From: JBPRGG01 sp051418075
Lineage (GTDB): Bacteria > Bacteroidota > Bacteroidia > Cytophagales > Cyclobacteriaceae
Direction: 5' to 3'
Assembly: GCA_051418075.1 (NCBI GenBank)
Contig: JBPRGG010000010.1
Location: forward strand, 5,179 to 69,178
DNA length: 64,000 bases
Part shown: positions 37,401 through 44,859 of the stretch, in pieces
Numbering within the stretch: the first letter of the stretch is position 1
Layout of the letters: every line of letters begins with the position of its first letter
Made by a program: the position numbers and the translations under genes
The notes under the pieces: generated by a model
Told to the model about the DNA's origin: nothing
Databases searched by the model: none
Seen by the model: the letters and a program-made list of their open reading frames with translations, nothing else

Positions 37401-38000
37401 AATAACAATTACCAGTTAAAGCCCGAAGTGGCAGACCAGATTGTTCTGGTTACCAATACTGCCAGACCAGGCCAGCCTATTATAAAAGATGTAAATGGTG
37501 ATGGGGCAATTACCGGTTCGGAAGATAAAGTGATCCATGGTAATCGTACTCCGGATTTTTTGGCCGGTATGACCAACACTTTGAGGTACAAAAATCTGAC
37601 ATTCACCTTTTTTCTGAATGGTGTATGGGGTGTTAACAAGGTCAACGATTTGATCAATAATAAAGCAGTGGGGCCAAAAAGAAAGCTGAACCTTGATTAT
37701 TGGTCTCCGGAAAATCCCACCAATGAACTGCCGGGATTGAATGCGGGAAGTTTGTACAATGTTAATAATTTCGCTCCTTATTTTGATGCTAATTTCATCA
37801 GGGTACAGGATGTTACACTGATGTATAATTTTCCTGTAGAGAAAATGACTGGCCTGCCTTTCACTAATTTACAGGCTTATCTTAATGTAAAAAATGCCCA
37901 TACTTTTACCTCATGGCAAGGTTTGGATCCTGAGTACGATACCCAATCTGATGTGCCCCGAGCCAGGAGTTTTATTTTAGGTCTGAGAATGTCATTATAA
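34473..38000 (+). CDS. SusC/RagA TonB-linked outer-membrane transporter with STN domain
   Basis: The start at 34473 (MKVKLRKILL) gives a normal signal peptide ending near RVEAQQQ; the longer frame from 34395 would read through the hairpin. The protein (about 1175 residues) has an STN domain (IRISITQGKKDLLQSLAEIE onwards), a CarboxypepD_reg domain (GKVTSYEDGEGLPGVNVIEKG), the plug (LQELVVVGYGSQKKSDITGSVV) and a barrel ending RARSFILGLRMSL. It would import large oligosaccharides from the sulfated-glycan locus together with the SusD that follows. Confidence 0.94.
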   Translation: MKVKLRKILLCMSKLLIYALALTSSFTFALAARVEAQQQELSQIRISITQGKKDLLQSLAEIERNSAFSFAYTTKELKHKVVNISKSYWRMDELLKEISMQTDLSFKRVNETITVREKDEKESLPPLIDKIIQTRNITGKVTSYEDGEGLPGVNVIEKGTSNGTVTDVQGSYSLEIAEGAVLVFSSVGYTTEEVEVGNRSVINLTMNQDIQQLQELVVVGYGSQKKSDITGSVVSFDPEILEDRPQTNLIQALQGNVAGVSITTANSSAEDNANIVIRGQNSITAGNQPLIILDGVPFNGSFSEINPNDVQSMEILKDASSTAIYGSRGANGVILITTRQGEEGKLKISYNGLYSFDDIANRPDMQNASQYWNDKFERNVVNVLSQPSNIESIRDRLDEVFLGEDTELEAFMMGYPGQNWDDFVDGVLANYPDQVRDRQTLLQLARDFRYPTGGRNTDWVDLATRTGHRQQHNLSFSGGSEDTKYFISGIYTNNQGIARGDKFERINFRVNLDQKILNGLNYGTNTQVGFYDRSGIKATWGGINTNGAFLLSPLYNPYNSDGSIDLFPISEDTQIQNPLEPLLFDNEDKETRILTNHYLNWEVPGIKGLSYKLNTGFSWNFADEKTYKGLNTVEGRIDDGNLSLSNRKSNSWLVENILSYTKNFGKHSIFLTALYSAQENQNERNILNGRGFPNDVMKYYQPSQADVLEADAFFSRRAYISQMLRANYSFSDRYLLTATVRRDGYSAFGADTKFGVFPSIAIGWNMSNENFMQNLDFIDQFKLRLSYGENGNEAISAYASLPRLTSLDYIDQNQTPLFGFFPEALSNPGLSWETTKSVNLGFDYSLFNGRISGSLDAYSSRTFDLLLTETISAVNGTTSIIRNIGETRNRGLEFMVSAVNIDSKDFSWKTDFNFSTYRPEIVHVGLRNENGEYIDDIASEWFIGNPVNVNFDYALDRILQKEDFILNANGEYELDENNNYQLKPEVADQIVLVTNTARPGQPIIKDVNGDGAITGSEDKVIHGNRTPDFLAGMTNTLRYKNLTFTFFLNGVWGVNKVNDLINNKAVGPKRKLNLDYWSPENPTNELPGLNAGSLYNVNNFAPYFDANFIRVQDVTLMYNFPVEKMTGLPFTNLQAYLNVKNAHTFTSWQGLDPEYDTQSDVPRARSFILGLRMSL

Positions 38001-38023
38001 TTTTAATTTAAAAGAAGACAATC

Positions 38024-39898
38024 ATGAAAAAGCCATATATTATTTTAATCATATTCGTTACTAATTTATTGATCGTTTCCAGCTGCAACGAAGAGGAATT
38101 TTTACGCGAGCAACCACGGGACAGTATTTTTGCTGATAACCTCTATACTTCCTATTCCGGATTTACTTCCGGTATGAATGCCTTGTATGCGCTCATGCGT
38201 CAAATGTACCTGAAAGGTGATACCCGTACACGCGATCAGTTATGGGCCATGAATACAGATAATGTATCTACCCGGACCACTTCAATTAACCAATTTGTGG
38301 ATATAGCTCCCGGCTGGAGAGAGATCGGGGAGGTTTATACCTGGCTTTACAAGGTGATCAATTCAGCCAATATGATTATTGATCGTGCCAACGGTCCTGT
38401 AGATTGGGAAGGATTATCCCAGGAAGAAGATGAATTTAATAAAAAAGCGATCATATCAGAAGCAAGAGTAGCCAGAGCCTGGGCCTATAGATTATTAATC
38501 TATGCTTTTGGACCGGTGCCATTAAACACAGATGAAATTACAGGTACTACCTACAGCAATGCCTGGGAGCGTAACTCAATTGAACAGATTAAAGTGCAAA
38601 TGGAAGAAGACCTACTTTATGCCTCAGAAAATTTACCCATTGATCGGAATAACGTAACCCGGGTTAGTGGGGCTGTAGCCAGGCATTATTTAGGAGAATT
38701 ATATTTATCCATGGGGAAATTTCAGCAAGCTATTGACGTATTGAAACCCTTAGTGGAATCTTCAGCCTACCAGTTAGTCAAATCAAGGTTGGGACGTACT
38801 GCCGACAATCCTGACGGTAATTATTTTACGGATATGGTAAGAAATCCATTTGATCAGGCTAATTCAGAAGTGATTTTTGTTTTGGCCAATGGTTTAGACT
38901 TACCCGGTTCTCAATTGGACGGGCTTTTAGATTCCTGGATTGGGGAATATCGCAAACATAAAAAAATCAAACAAAATGCCGAATGGTATGAACGATATGG
39001 TGGTTTTGGCAAAGCACGTTACCTGATGACCCCCTGGGCTATGTTTGATGAAAGCACCTACAAGATCTATGATCAGCTGAAAAATCAAAAAAATCCCGAT
39101 GATCCGCATATAATAGATAGCTGGCTATGGCAAAATAATGATGGAAGAGATCATTATTTGTTTGAAAGGAATGACATTAGAGGAGATGGTTCATCTATTC
39201 GACGATATTGGGTTTATGACTGGAATGGAAATGGCGTAACCACTGATCCTCCTACTTACACATTGGAGGAGACACTATTGAATAATGATGCTTCCTTGAT
39301 GGATAAAAATAATGAAGGAGACACCATCTATGCCTTTTTTATATTCCGACCGGATGATTTGGGTAATCCTAACTGGCAGGATAAACACACTTATCTTTAT
39401 TCAAGAAAGTGGGAAGTAGATGCCACTACTACCAATGATTTCAGTTCAAAAGATAGCTGGTTTTCAGTACCTCATATCAGATTGGCAGAAAGTTATTTAT
39501 TATATGCCGAAGCCTTGCACATGAATAATAATGATAATGAAGCCGCAGTTTGGATCAACAAAGTACGGGAAAGGGCCAATGCTTCTGCCATTGTTGCAGA
39601 TCAGGTATCCATTGATTTTATTTTAGACGAGCGATCCAGAGAATTGATCGGCGAAGAGCAACGACGGATCAGTCTTCTGCGTACCGGTAAATACCTGGAA
39701 AGAGTCAGGAAGTATAATGCTTTTTCTAAAGATTATGTTCAGGATTATCATAAACTATATCCTTTTCCGGCGGAGGCCATTGATGCCAATAAAGATGCCA
39801 GGATGCCTCAGAATGAAGGGTATGCCGGTGATGAGGTAAATACAATCAAAGTGGATTTTACCCCGGCCGGATATCCGGATGAAGGTAACAATCCCTGA
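38024..39898 (+). CDS. SusD/RagB family glycan-binding lipoprotein
   Basis: The 624-residue protein has a lipoprotein signal (LLIVSSC) and a SusD body: KKAIISEARVARAWAYRLLIYAFGPVPLNTD near residue 145-175, helical repeats (SGAVARHYLGELYLSMGKFQQAIDVL), and C-terminal SVPHIRLAESYLLYAEALHMNNN with INKVRERANA and LDERSRELIGEEQRR. It starts 24 bp after susC and forms the surface lid of the transporter. Confidence 0.95.
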   Translation: MKKPYIILIIFVTNLLIVSSCNEEEFLREQPRDSIFADNLYTSYSGFTSGMNALYALMRQMYLKGDTRTRDQLWAMNTDNVSTRTTSINQFVDIAPGWREIGEVYTWLYKVINSANMIIDRANGPVDWEGLSQEEDEFNKKAIISEARVARAWAYRLLIYAFGPVPLNTDEITGTTYSNAWERNSIEQIKVQMEEDLLYASENLPIDRNNVTRVSGAVARHYLGELYLSMGKFQQAIDVLKPLVESSAYQLVKSRLGRTADNPDGNYFTDMVRNPFDQANSEVIFVLANGLDLPGSQLDGLLDSWIGEYRKHKKIKQNAEWYERYGGFGKARYLMTPWAMFDESTYKIYDQLKNQKNPDDPHIIDSWLWQNNDGRDHYLFERNDIRGDGSSIRRYWVYDWNGNGVTTDPPTYTLEETLLNNDASLMDKNNEGDTIYAFFIFRPDDLGNPNWQDKHTYLYSRKWEVDATTTNDFSSKDSWFSVPHIRLAESYLLYAEALHMNNNDNEAAVWINKVRERANASAIVADQVSIDFILDERSRELIGEEQRRISLLRTGKYLERVRKYNAFSKDYVQDYHKLYPFPAEAIDANKDARMPQNEGYAGDEVNTIKVDFTPAGYPDEGNNP

Positions 39899-39974
39899 AT
39901 GATGTGACATGTACAGGTGATCAGGTCACTCTCCTGGACTGATCTGCCTGTCTTCTTAAGACTTTAAAAGCTAT

Positions 39975-41306
39975 ATGAAAGATTATTTGGTAATTATATG
40001 GATATTTTTATTGCCTTTAAAATTGGCAGGTCATGATGCAGCGTTACCAAATATAGTTATTTTTCTGTCAGATGATCATGGGGCAGAGGATGCCGGTTGT
40101 TACGGCAATCAGGATATAAAAACACCAGTCATTGACCAACTGGCCAGGGAAGGCATGCAGTTCAATAATGCTTATACCCCTTCAAGTATTTGTGCGCCTG
40201 CCAGAGCAACCTTATTTACAGGGTTATATCCATTTGCTAATGGTTGTAATCAAAATCATAGTAGTGTAAAGCCAGGAATAAATACCTTACCTGACTACCT
40301 TAAGCCTTTGGGTTATCAGGTTGTTTTGGCCGGGAAAAGTCATATAAAGCCAGTAGAGGCATTTGATTTTAAATATTTGGAAAGATATCAGGTGCCGGAA
40401 TTCCTGAAAAAAGCCGGAAAGCAGCCTTTTTGCCTGATCATTGCCTACAATGCTCCGCACCAGCCTTATTTTAACCATAAAGAAGGTCATAAAAATATCA
40501 TGGGTAAAAAATGGCTGCCCCGGACAGAAGAAACCTTGAGATATACCGCAGCCTATTATGATCATGTGGGTCAGCTTGATCATGAAATAGGCGAACATTT
40601 ATATTGGCTGGAAAAATACGGGTTCTCTGATGCTGTTCAAATATATACCAGTGACCATGGTCCTGCCTTTCCATTTGCCAAATGGACGCTTTATAATCAA
40701 GGAATAAAAGTGCCTTTGATTATTAAGTGGCCTGGTGTAGTGAAACCCGGCGCTAAAAACAATGATCTTGTCAGCTTTACTGATATTTTACCCACCTTAT
40801 TGGAAATTGCCGGGGCGAAATTAACCCCTGGTGTGAATGGTAAGTCCATATTAAAACTTTTAAAAGGTCAGCAACAGCAAATTCATGATTTCCTGTTTGC
40901 TACTTATACCAATGAAGGTGTAATGGGTGCCGATCGGTATCCCATTCGAGCTGTCTTTAATAAGGAATACAAGTTGATTGTGAATCTGGAAAACAAAAAT
41001 GCCTTTAAAATAAAAAGAATGGATCAGCCCGATACCAGGGCCCTGATAGACAGTTATCAGGTATTGCAATCATGGCTTAAGAGTTCAGATGTCAAAGATT
41101 CCATCCGTGCTGTTCACCATTGGCACCGCCCGGTCATAGAATTGTATCATTTGGCAGAAGATCCCTTTGAAATGCACAATCTAATTAATGATCCTGCCCA
41201 TAATGAAATAGTACGTGCATATTTAGACCGGCTCATGATCTGGATGACTGCCCAGAAGGATCCGGTACTGACTGATTTGAAAAAACTGCTTTATCAAATG
41301 AACTGA
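39975..41306 (+). CDS. Sulfatase (heparan N-sulfatase/sulfamidase-like S1 family)
   Basis: The 443-residue protein has a signal peptide (ending near LAGHDA), then ALPNIVIFLSDDHGAEDAGCYG, and the formylglycine motif CAPAR with Cys73 (SSICAPARATLFTG). FCLIIAYNAPHQPYF, IYTSDHGPAFPFAKWTLY and PLIIKWPG match the S1_8-like N-sulphoglucosamine sulphohydrolase pattern, but substrate choice cannot be fixed from sequence. It follows susD and precedes a Tat-type beta-propeller protein by 3 bp. Confidence 0.9.
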   Translation: MKDYLVIIWIFLLPLKLAGHDAALPNIVIFLSDDHGAEDAGCYGNQDIKTPVIDQLAREGMQFNNAYTPSSICAPARATLFTGLYPFANGCNQNHSSVKPGINTLPDYLKPLGYQVVLAGKSHIKPVEAFDFKYLERYQVPEFLKKAGKQPFCLIIAYNAPHQPYFNHKEGHKNIMGKKWLPRTEETLRYTAAYYDHVGQLDHEIGEHLYWLEKYGFSDAVQIYTSDHGPAFPFAKWTLYNQGIKVPLIIKWPGVVKPGAKNNDLVSFTDILPTLLEIAGAKLTPGVNGKSILKLLKGQQQQIHDFLFATYTNEGVMGADRYPIRAVFNKEYKLIVNLENKNAFKIKRMDQPDTRALIDSYQVLQSWLKSSDVKDSIRAVHHWHRPVIELYHLAEDPFEMHNLINDPAHNEIVRAYLDRLMIWMTAQKDPVLTDLKKLLYQMN

Positions 41307-41309
41307 ATT

Positions 41310-42683
41310 ATGAAGCGAAGAAATTTTGTATACCAAACTTCAGCTGGATTGGCCGCATTTTTAGTTGCTCCCCAAATCTGGTATGGCGAAACTATTTATT
41401 CTCCTAAAAAAGGGTTTGATTTTACAACTTATCGGCCCGGACAAACCCTGGTGCCGATAATCAAGGTAACACCGGATGATGGTTATTACCTGCATACTTT
41501 TTATGATGAATGTCCATGGAGTCCTGATCGGGAAATGCTGGTGGTAACCCGGCTGCCCTATCAGGCTCAAAAGCCCAAATGGGGTGATGCAGCAGAAATC
41601 TGCCTGATCGATCTAAAAAACCAAACCATAGAAACAGTATATAAAACCAAAGCCTGGTCTTTTCAAGTGGGTGCCAATGCCCAATGGAGTGATGTTTCCA
41701 GCCGTTACTTATATACAAACGACATCATTAATGGCCAGGCCGTATGCGTACGTATCGATCTGAATACCAGAAAAACAATGGCTTTTGCCGGTCCTAAATA
41801 TGATATTTCTCCCGATGGCAGGTTGGCAGCCGGACCTGATTTTAATTATATTAACATCACTCAATATGGATATGGCATTCCGGATCCTCCCAGTAGTATA
41901 CCATTATCATTAAAGAAAAACCAGATGGAATCGGAAGGCTTGTGGCTGACCGATCTGCAAAAAAACAAAAAGAAACTGCTGGTAAATCTAAACCAGTTTT
42001 ATGAACATGCCATTCCTCAGGATCAGCAGTTTTACAAAGATGGCGTTTATTATCTTTTCCATACCAAATTCAATAAACAGGGAAACAGGATCATGCAGGT
42101 TTTTCGCTGTTTGTTTAATGGTGAAGGCCGCCATGCCTCTCTTTTCACTCTGAATACAGATGGAGAAAATATAAAACAGTGTCTGCCCCGGGAAAAGTGG
42201 AATCAAAAAGCAAGATTAGGCGGTAGTGGCAACCATCCTAACTGGCATCCGGATGGAGAGCATATCATCATGAACACGATCCCCACCTGGTTGGGGTATC
42301 AGGATATGATGTTTTCCATGTTTAAATATGATGGTTCTGATTTCAGGATCTTAACCGAAAAGCATATGGGGAGTGGACATCCCAGTGTAGAACCTTCAAC
42401 CCGTTATTTAATATCGGATGCCTATATGAAGCAAACTTATGTAGTAAAGGGAGATGAAATACCCTTGAGATTCATTGATCTTAAAGAAGACCGGGAGCAC
42501 CAGCTTTGTACCATTTCAAACAATGTGGGCAACCAGGGGAAGATGTATTCTGATGAAGGAGGCAGTCAATTTAAACTGGATCCACATCCGGCCTGGAGCA
42601 GGAATTACCGGTCCATTTGTTTTAATGGCGCGATCAAAGGCCAGCGGCAGGTATTTATCGCAGATCTCAGCCAAATGATATGA
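41310..42683 (+). CDS. Exported beta-propeller protein, possibly an oligosaccharide lyase-like enzyme
   Basis: The 457-residue protein begins with a twin-arginine-like signal (MKRRNFVYQTSAGLAAFL). The mature part has repeated propeller-type motifs: YDECPWSPDREMLVVTR, SFQVGANAQWSDVSS, AFAGPKYDISPDGR, GNHPNWHPDGEHIIMN and LDPHPAWSRNYRSICFNG. These resemble WD40/TolB blades and the general layout of oligogalacturonate lyase (PL22) and other propeller lyases, but no diagnostic catalytic signature is certain. It sits between two sulfatases and is coupled by ATGA to the DUF1961 gene. It could bind or cleave oligosaccharides from the same glycan. Confidence 0.7.
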   Translation: MKRRNFVYQTSAGLAAFLVAPQIWYGETIYSPKKGFDFTTYRPGQTLVPIIKVTPDDGYYLHTFYDECPWSPDREMLVVTRLPYQAQKPKWGDAAEICLIDLKNQTIETVYKTKAWSFQVGANAQWSDVSSRYLYTNDIINGQAVCVRIDLNTRKTMAFAGPKYDISPDGRLAAGPDFNYINITQYGYGIPDPPSSIPLSLKKNQMESEGLWLTDLQKNKKKLLVNLNQFYEHAIPQDQQFYKDGVYYLFHTKFNKQGNRIMQVFRCLFNGEGRHASLFTLNTDGENIKQCLPREKWNQKARLGGSGNHPNWHPDGEHIIMNTIPTWLGYQDMMFSMFKYDGSDFRILTEKHMGSGHPSVEPSTRYLISDAYMKQTYVVKGDEIPLRFIDLKEDREHQLCTISNNVGNQGKMYSDEGGSQFKLDPHPAWSRNYRSICFNGAIKGQRQVFIADLSQMI

Positions 42684-43411
42684 AATCTTTGAAGACAAAT
42701 TTGTTAGTGATACCCATATTGTTTTTGGTGAATGTGGCATTGGCCCAGGAAAGTGCCGGCAGACATGCACCTGAACTGATCTATGAAAATGATTTTTCAG
42801 ATCCGGCAAAAGTAAAAGACTGGATCATGGAAGGTCCGGGAAAAACGCTATTTAAGGATGGATGGATGCATATGTATTCGCCCGGGGAGGAGTTTCATCA
42901 TGTATTTTGGTGCCCCAAAGACTTTCCTGATAGTATTATAGTGGAATGGGAAGCACAAAACATGGAACCTGATGCCGGACTTTGTATCCTGTTTTTTGCC
43001 GCCCATGGTACAGGTGGAAGGGATATATTTGATCCTGCATTACCCGAACGTGATGGTGATTTCACCTATTACATCAAGGATCAACTGAACAGTTATCACA
43101 TTTCCTATTATGCCAATACACCTATGAAGCCTGATCGGGGTGACTCTCACCTGCGAAAGAATAATCAGTTCAGGCTGGTTTTTACCGGAGCGGAAGGGAT
43201 ACCGACTAATTCTGAAGCCATTCATCAGTTGAGGTTAGTAAAGGAAGGTAATCATATTCAATTTTTAGTTGATCAACGAAAAATCATTGACTGGACAGAC
43301 AACCACGAAAATGATCCACGACCGTATTACAAGGGCGGAAAGATAGGTTTGCGGCAAATGCAGTGGACTCATTTCAGGTATCGGAATTTTCGGGTTTATA
43401 AAATTAAATGA
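42680..43411 (+). CDS. DUF1961-type exported concanavalin-like protein
   Basis: The 243-residue protein has a signal peptide (VNVALAQE) and a beta-sandwich pattern of the DUF1961 type: LIYENDFSDPAKVKDWIMEG, YSPGEEFHHVFWCPKDFPD, EWEAQNMEPDAGLCILFF, YYIKDQLNSYHISYY and GKIGLRQMQWTHFRYRNFRVYKI. Its start overlaps the preceding stop (ATGA), so the two are co-translated. The fold suggests glycan binding or hydrolysis; the role is unknown. Confidence 0.75.
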   Translation: MKSLKTNLLVIPILFLVNVALAQESAGRHAPELIYENDFSDPAKVKDWIMEGPGKTLFKDGWMHMYSPGEEFHHVFWCPKDFPDSIIVEWEAQNMEPDAGLCILFFAAHGTGGRDIFDPALPERDGDFTYYIKDQLNSYHISYYANTPMKPDRGDSHLRKNNQFRLVFTGAEGIPTNSEAIHQLRLVKEGNHIQFLVDQRKIIDWTDNHENDPRPYYKGGKIGLRQMQWTHFRYRNFRVYKIK

Positions 43412-43432
43412 CCAAAACTTTAAAATGATTAA

Positions 43433-44848
43433 ATGAAAATGAAGAATATCATGCTTTTTTTCAGTTTGATGACCCTGATTTTTTCAGATCAGGCTATTCA
43501 AGCCTCACCCAATTTTATACTCATTCTTACCGATGATCATGGTTGGACCAGTTTATCTACTCAAATGGATATTCGTCTGTCAGGATCCCGCAGTGATTAC
43601 TATGAAACGCCCCATATTGATCGTTTAGCTGATTTGGGTATGCGATTTTCCCGGGGATATGCCCCGGCTGCCATTTGTACACCAACCCGTAGAAGCATAT
43701 TATATGGTCAGTCAGCTATTCGTCAAGGTGATGAAGCAGGTTTTGCAGCACGATACCATCCGGATAAACATGATTTTTTAACCATACCCCTTATGTTAAA
43801 GCAGGTAAACGAACAATATAAAACGGCTCATTTTGGTAAATGGCACATTCAGGGAGAGTTCTTTCCGGAAGATGTAAGTTATGATGAAAGTGATGGAAAC
43901 ACCAATAACAGCGGTGGGAATATGTTTGAAGATAAAGCTGACAAATGGAAAAAGACTTTTTTTAGTGGAGACCCAAAGAAGGCTGATCAAATCACGTCCC
44001 GGGGAATTAATTTTATCAAAAGATGTGTAAGTTCAGGGCATCCGTTTTATTTACAGCTTTCCCATTATGCCACTCATGTAGATATTCAGGCCAAAACAGA
44101 GGACTATGATAGATTCAGTGATAAACCCAGGGGTAAGGTGCATGACCATCCCGGTTATGCTGCAATGTTATATCATCTGGATCAGGGTATTGGAAAACTA
44201 TTGGATTACGTTGATCAAATAGGTATTGCCGACCATACCTATATTATTTTGATGTCTGATAATGGCGGGGTTGAATTCATTCCTCCTTCCGGAAACAAGC
44301 TGCTTCATCCTGATCAAAACCCCCAAAAACAACGCAATTTTCCTCTTCGTGGGGGCAAATGGGTATTGTTTGAAGGTGGTATCAGGGTTCCATTTATCAT
44401 AAAAGGACCAGGGATTAAATCAGGGTCCCAGTGTAATCAGCCGGTAATAGGATACGACCTGTTGCCTACTTTGGCCGATTTGGCCGGTTACCAGGAGAAA
44501 CTACCGGAATACATTGATGGTGTTAGTTTCAAAAATCTATTGTTCCAGCCAGAGCAACCACTAGATAGAAAAGATGAAGCTTTGTATTTTCATCGTTATT
44601 CTGGATCCTATCCTCATTCGGCTATCATAATGGGTCAGTATAAACTGGTGAAATTTTGGAAAAGCAGCGGCATGAAAAGGGCTGGAGTCGAATTGTATGA
44701 TTTAAAAGCTGACCGGGAAGAAGTTCATGATATTGGGAATGATTTGACTGAGGAAAAAGCTTTTTTAGAAGAGAAACTGATGGATTATATTAAAAAGGTG
44801 AACCCGGAATTACTGAGCCAACTGCAGGATTATAAAAATTACAACTGA
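43433..44848 (+). CDS. Sulfatase (S1 family)
   Basis: The 471-residue protein has a signal peptide (ending near IQAS), FILILTDDHGWTSLSTQ, and the formylglycine motif CTPTR with Cys82 (AAICTPTRRSILYG). AHFGKWHIQGEFFPED, LMSDNGGVEFIPPSG and FPLRGGKWVLFEGGIRVPFII are typical S1 sulfatase blocks. It would desulfate the same polysaccharide as its neighbours; it is followed 11 bp later by the lyase gene. Confidence 0.92.
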   Translation: MKMKNIMLFFSLMTLIFSDQAIQASPNFILILTDDHGWTSLSTQMDIRLSGSRSDYYETPHIDRLADLGMRFSRGYAPAAICTPTRRSILYGQSAIRQGDEAGFAARYHPDKHDFLTIPLMLKQVNEQYKTAHFGKWHIQGEFFPEDVSYDESDGNTNNSGGNMFEDKADKWKKTFFSGDPKKADQITSRGINFIKRCVSSGHPFYLQLSHYATHVDIQAKTEDYDRFSDKPRGKVHDHPGYAAMLYHLDQGIGKLLDYVDQIGIADHTYIILMSDNGGVEFIPPSGNKLLHPDQNPQKQRNFPLRGGKWVLFEGGIRVPFIIKGPGIKSGSQCNQPVIGYDLLPTLADLAGYQEKLPEYIDGVSFKNLLFQPEQPLDRKDEALYFHRYSGSYPHSAIIMGQYKLVKFWKSSGMKRAGVELYDLKADREEVHDIGNDLTEEKAFLEEKLMDYIKKVNPELLSQLQDYKNYN

Positions 44849-44859
44849 ATGCTATACTA

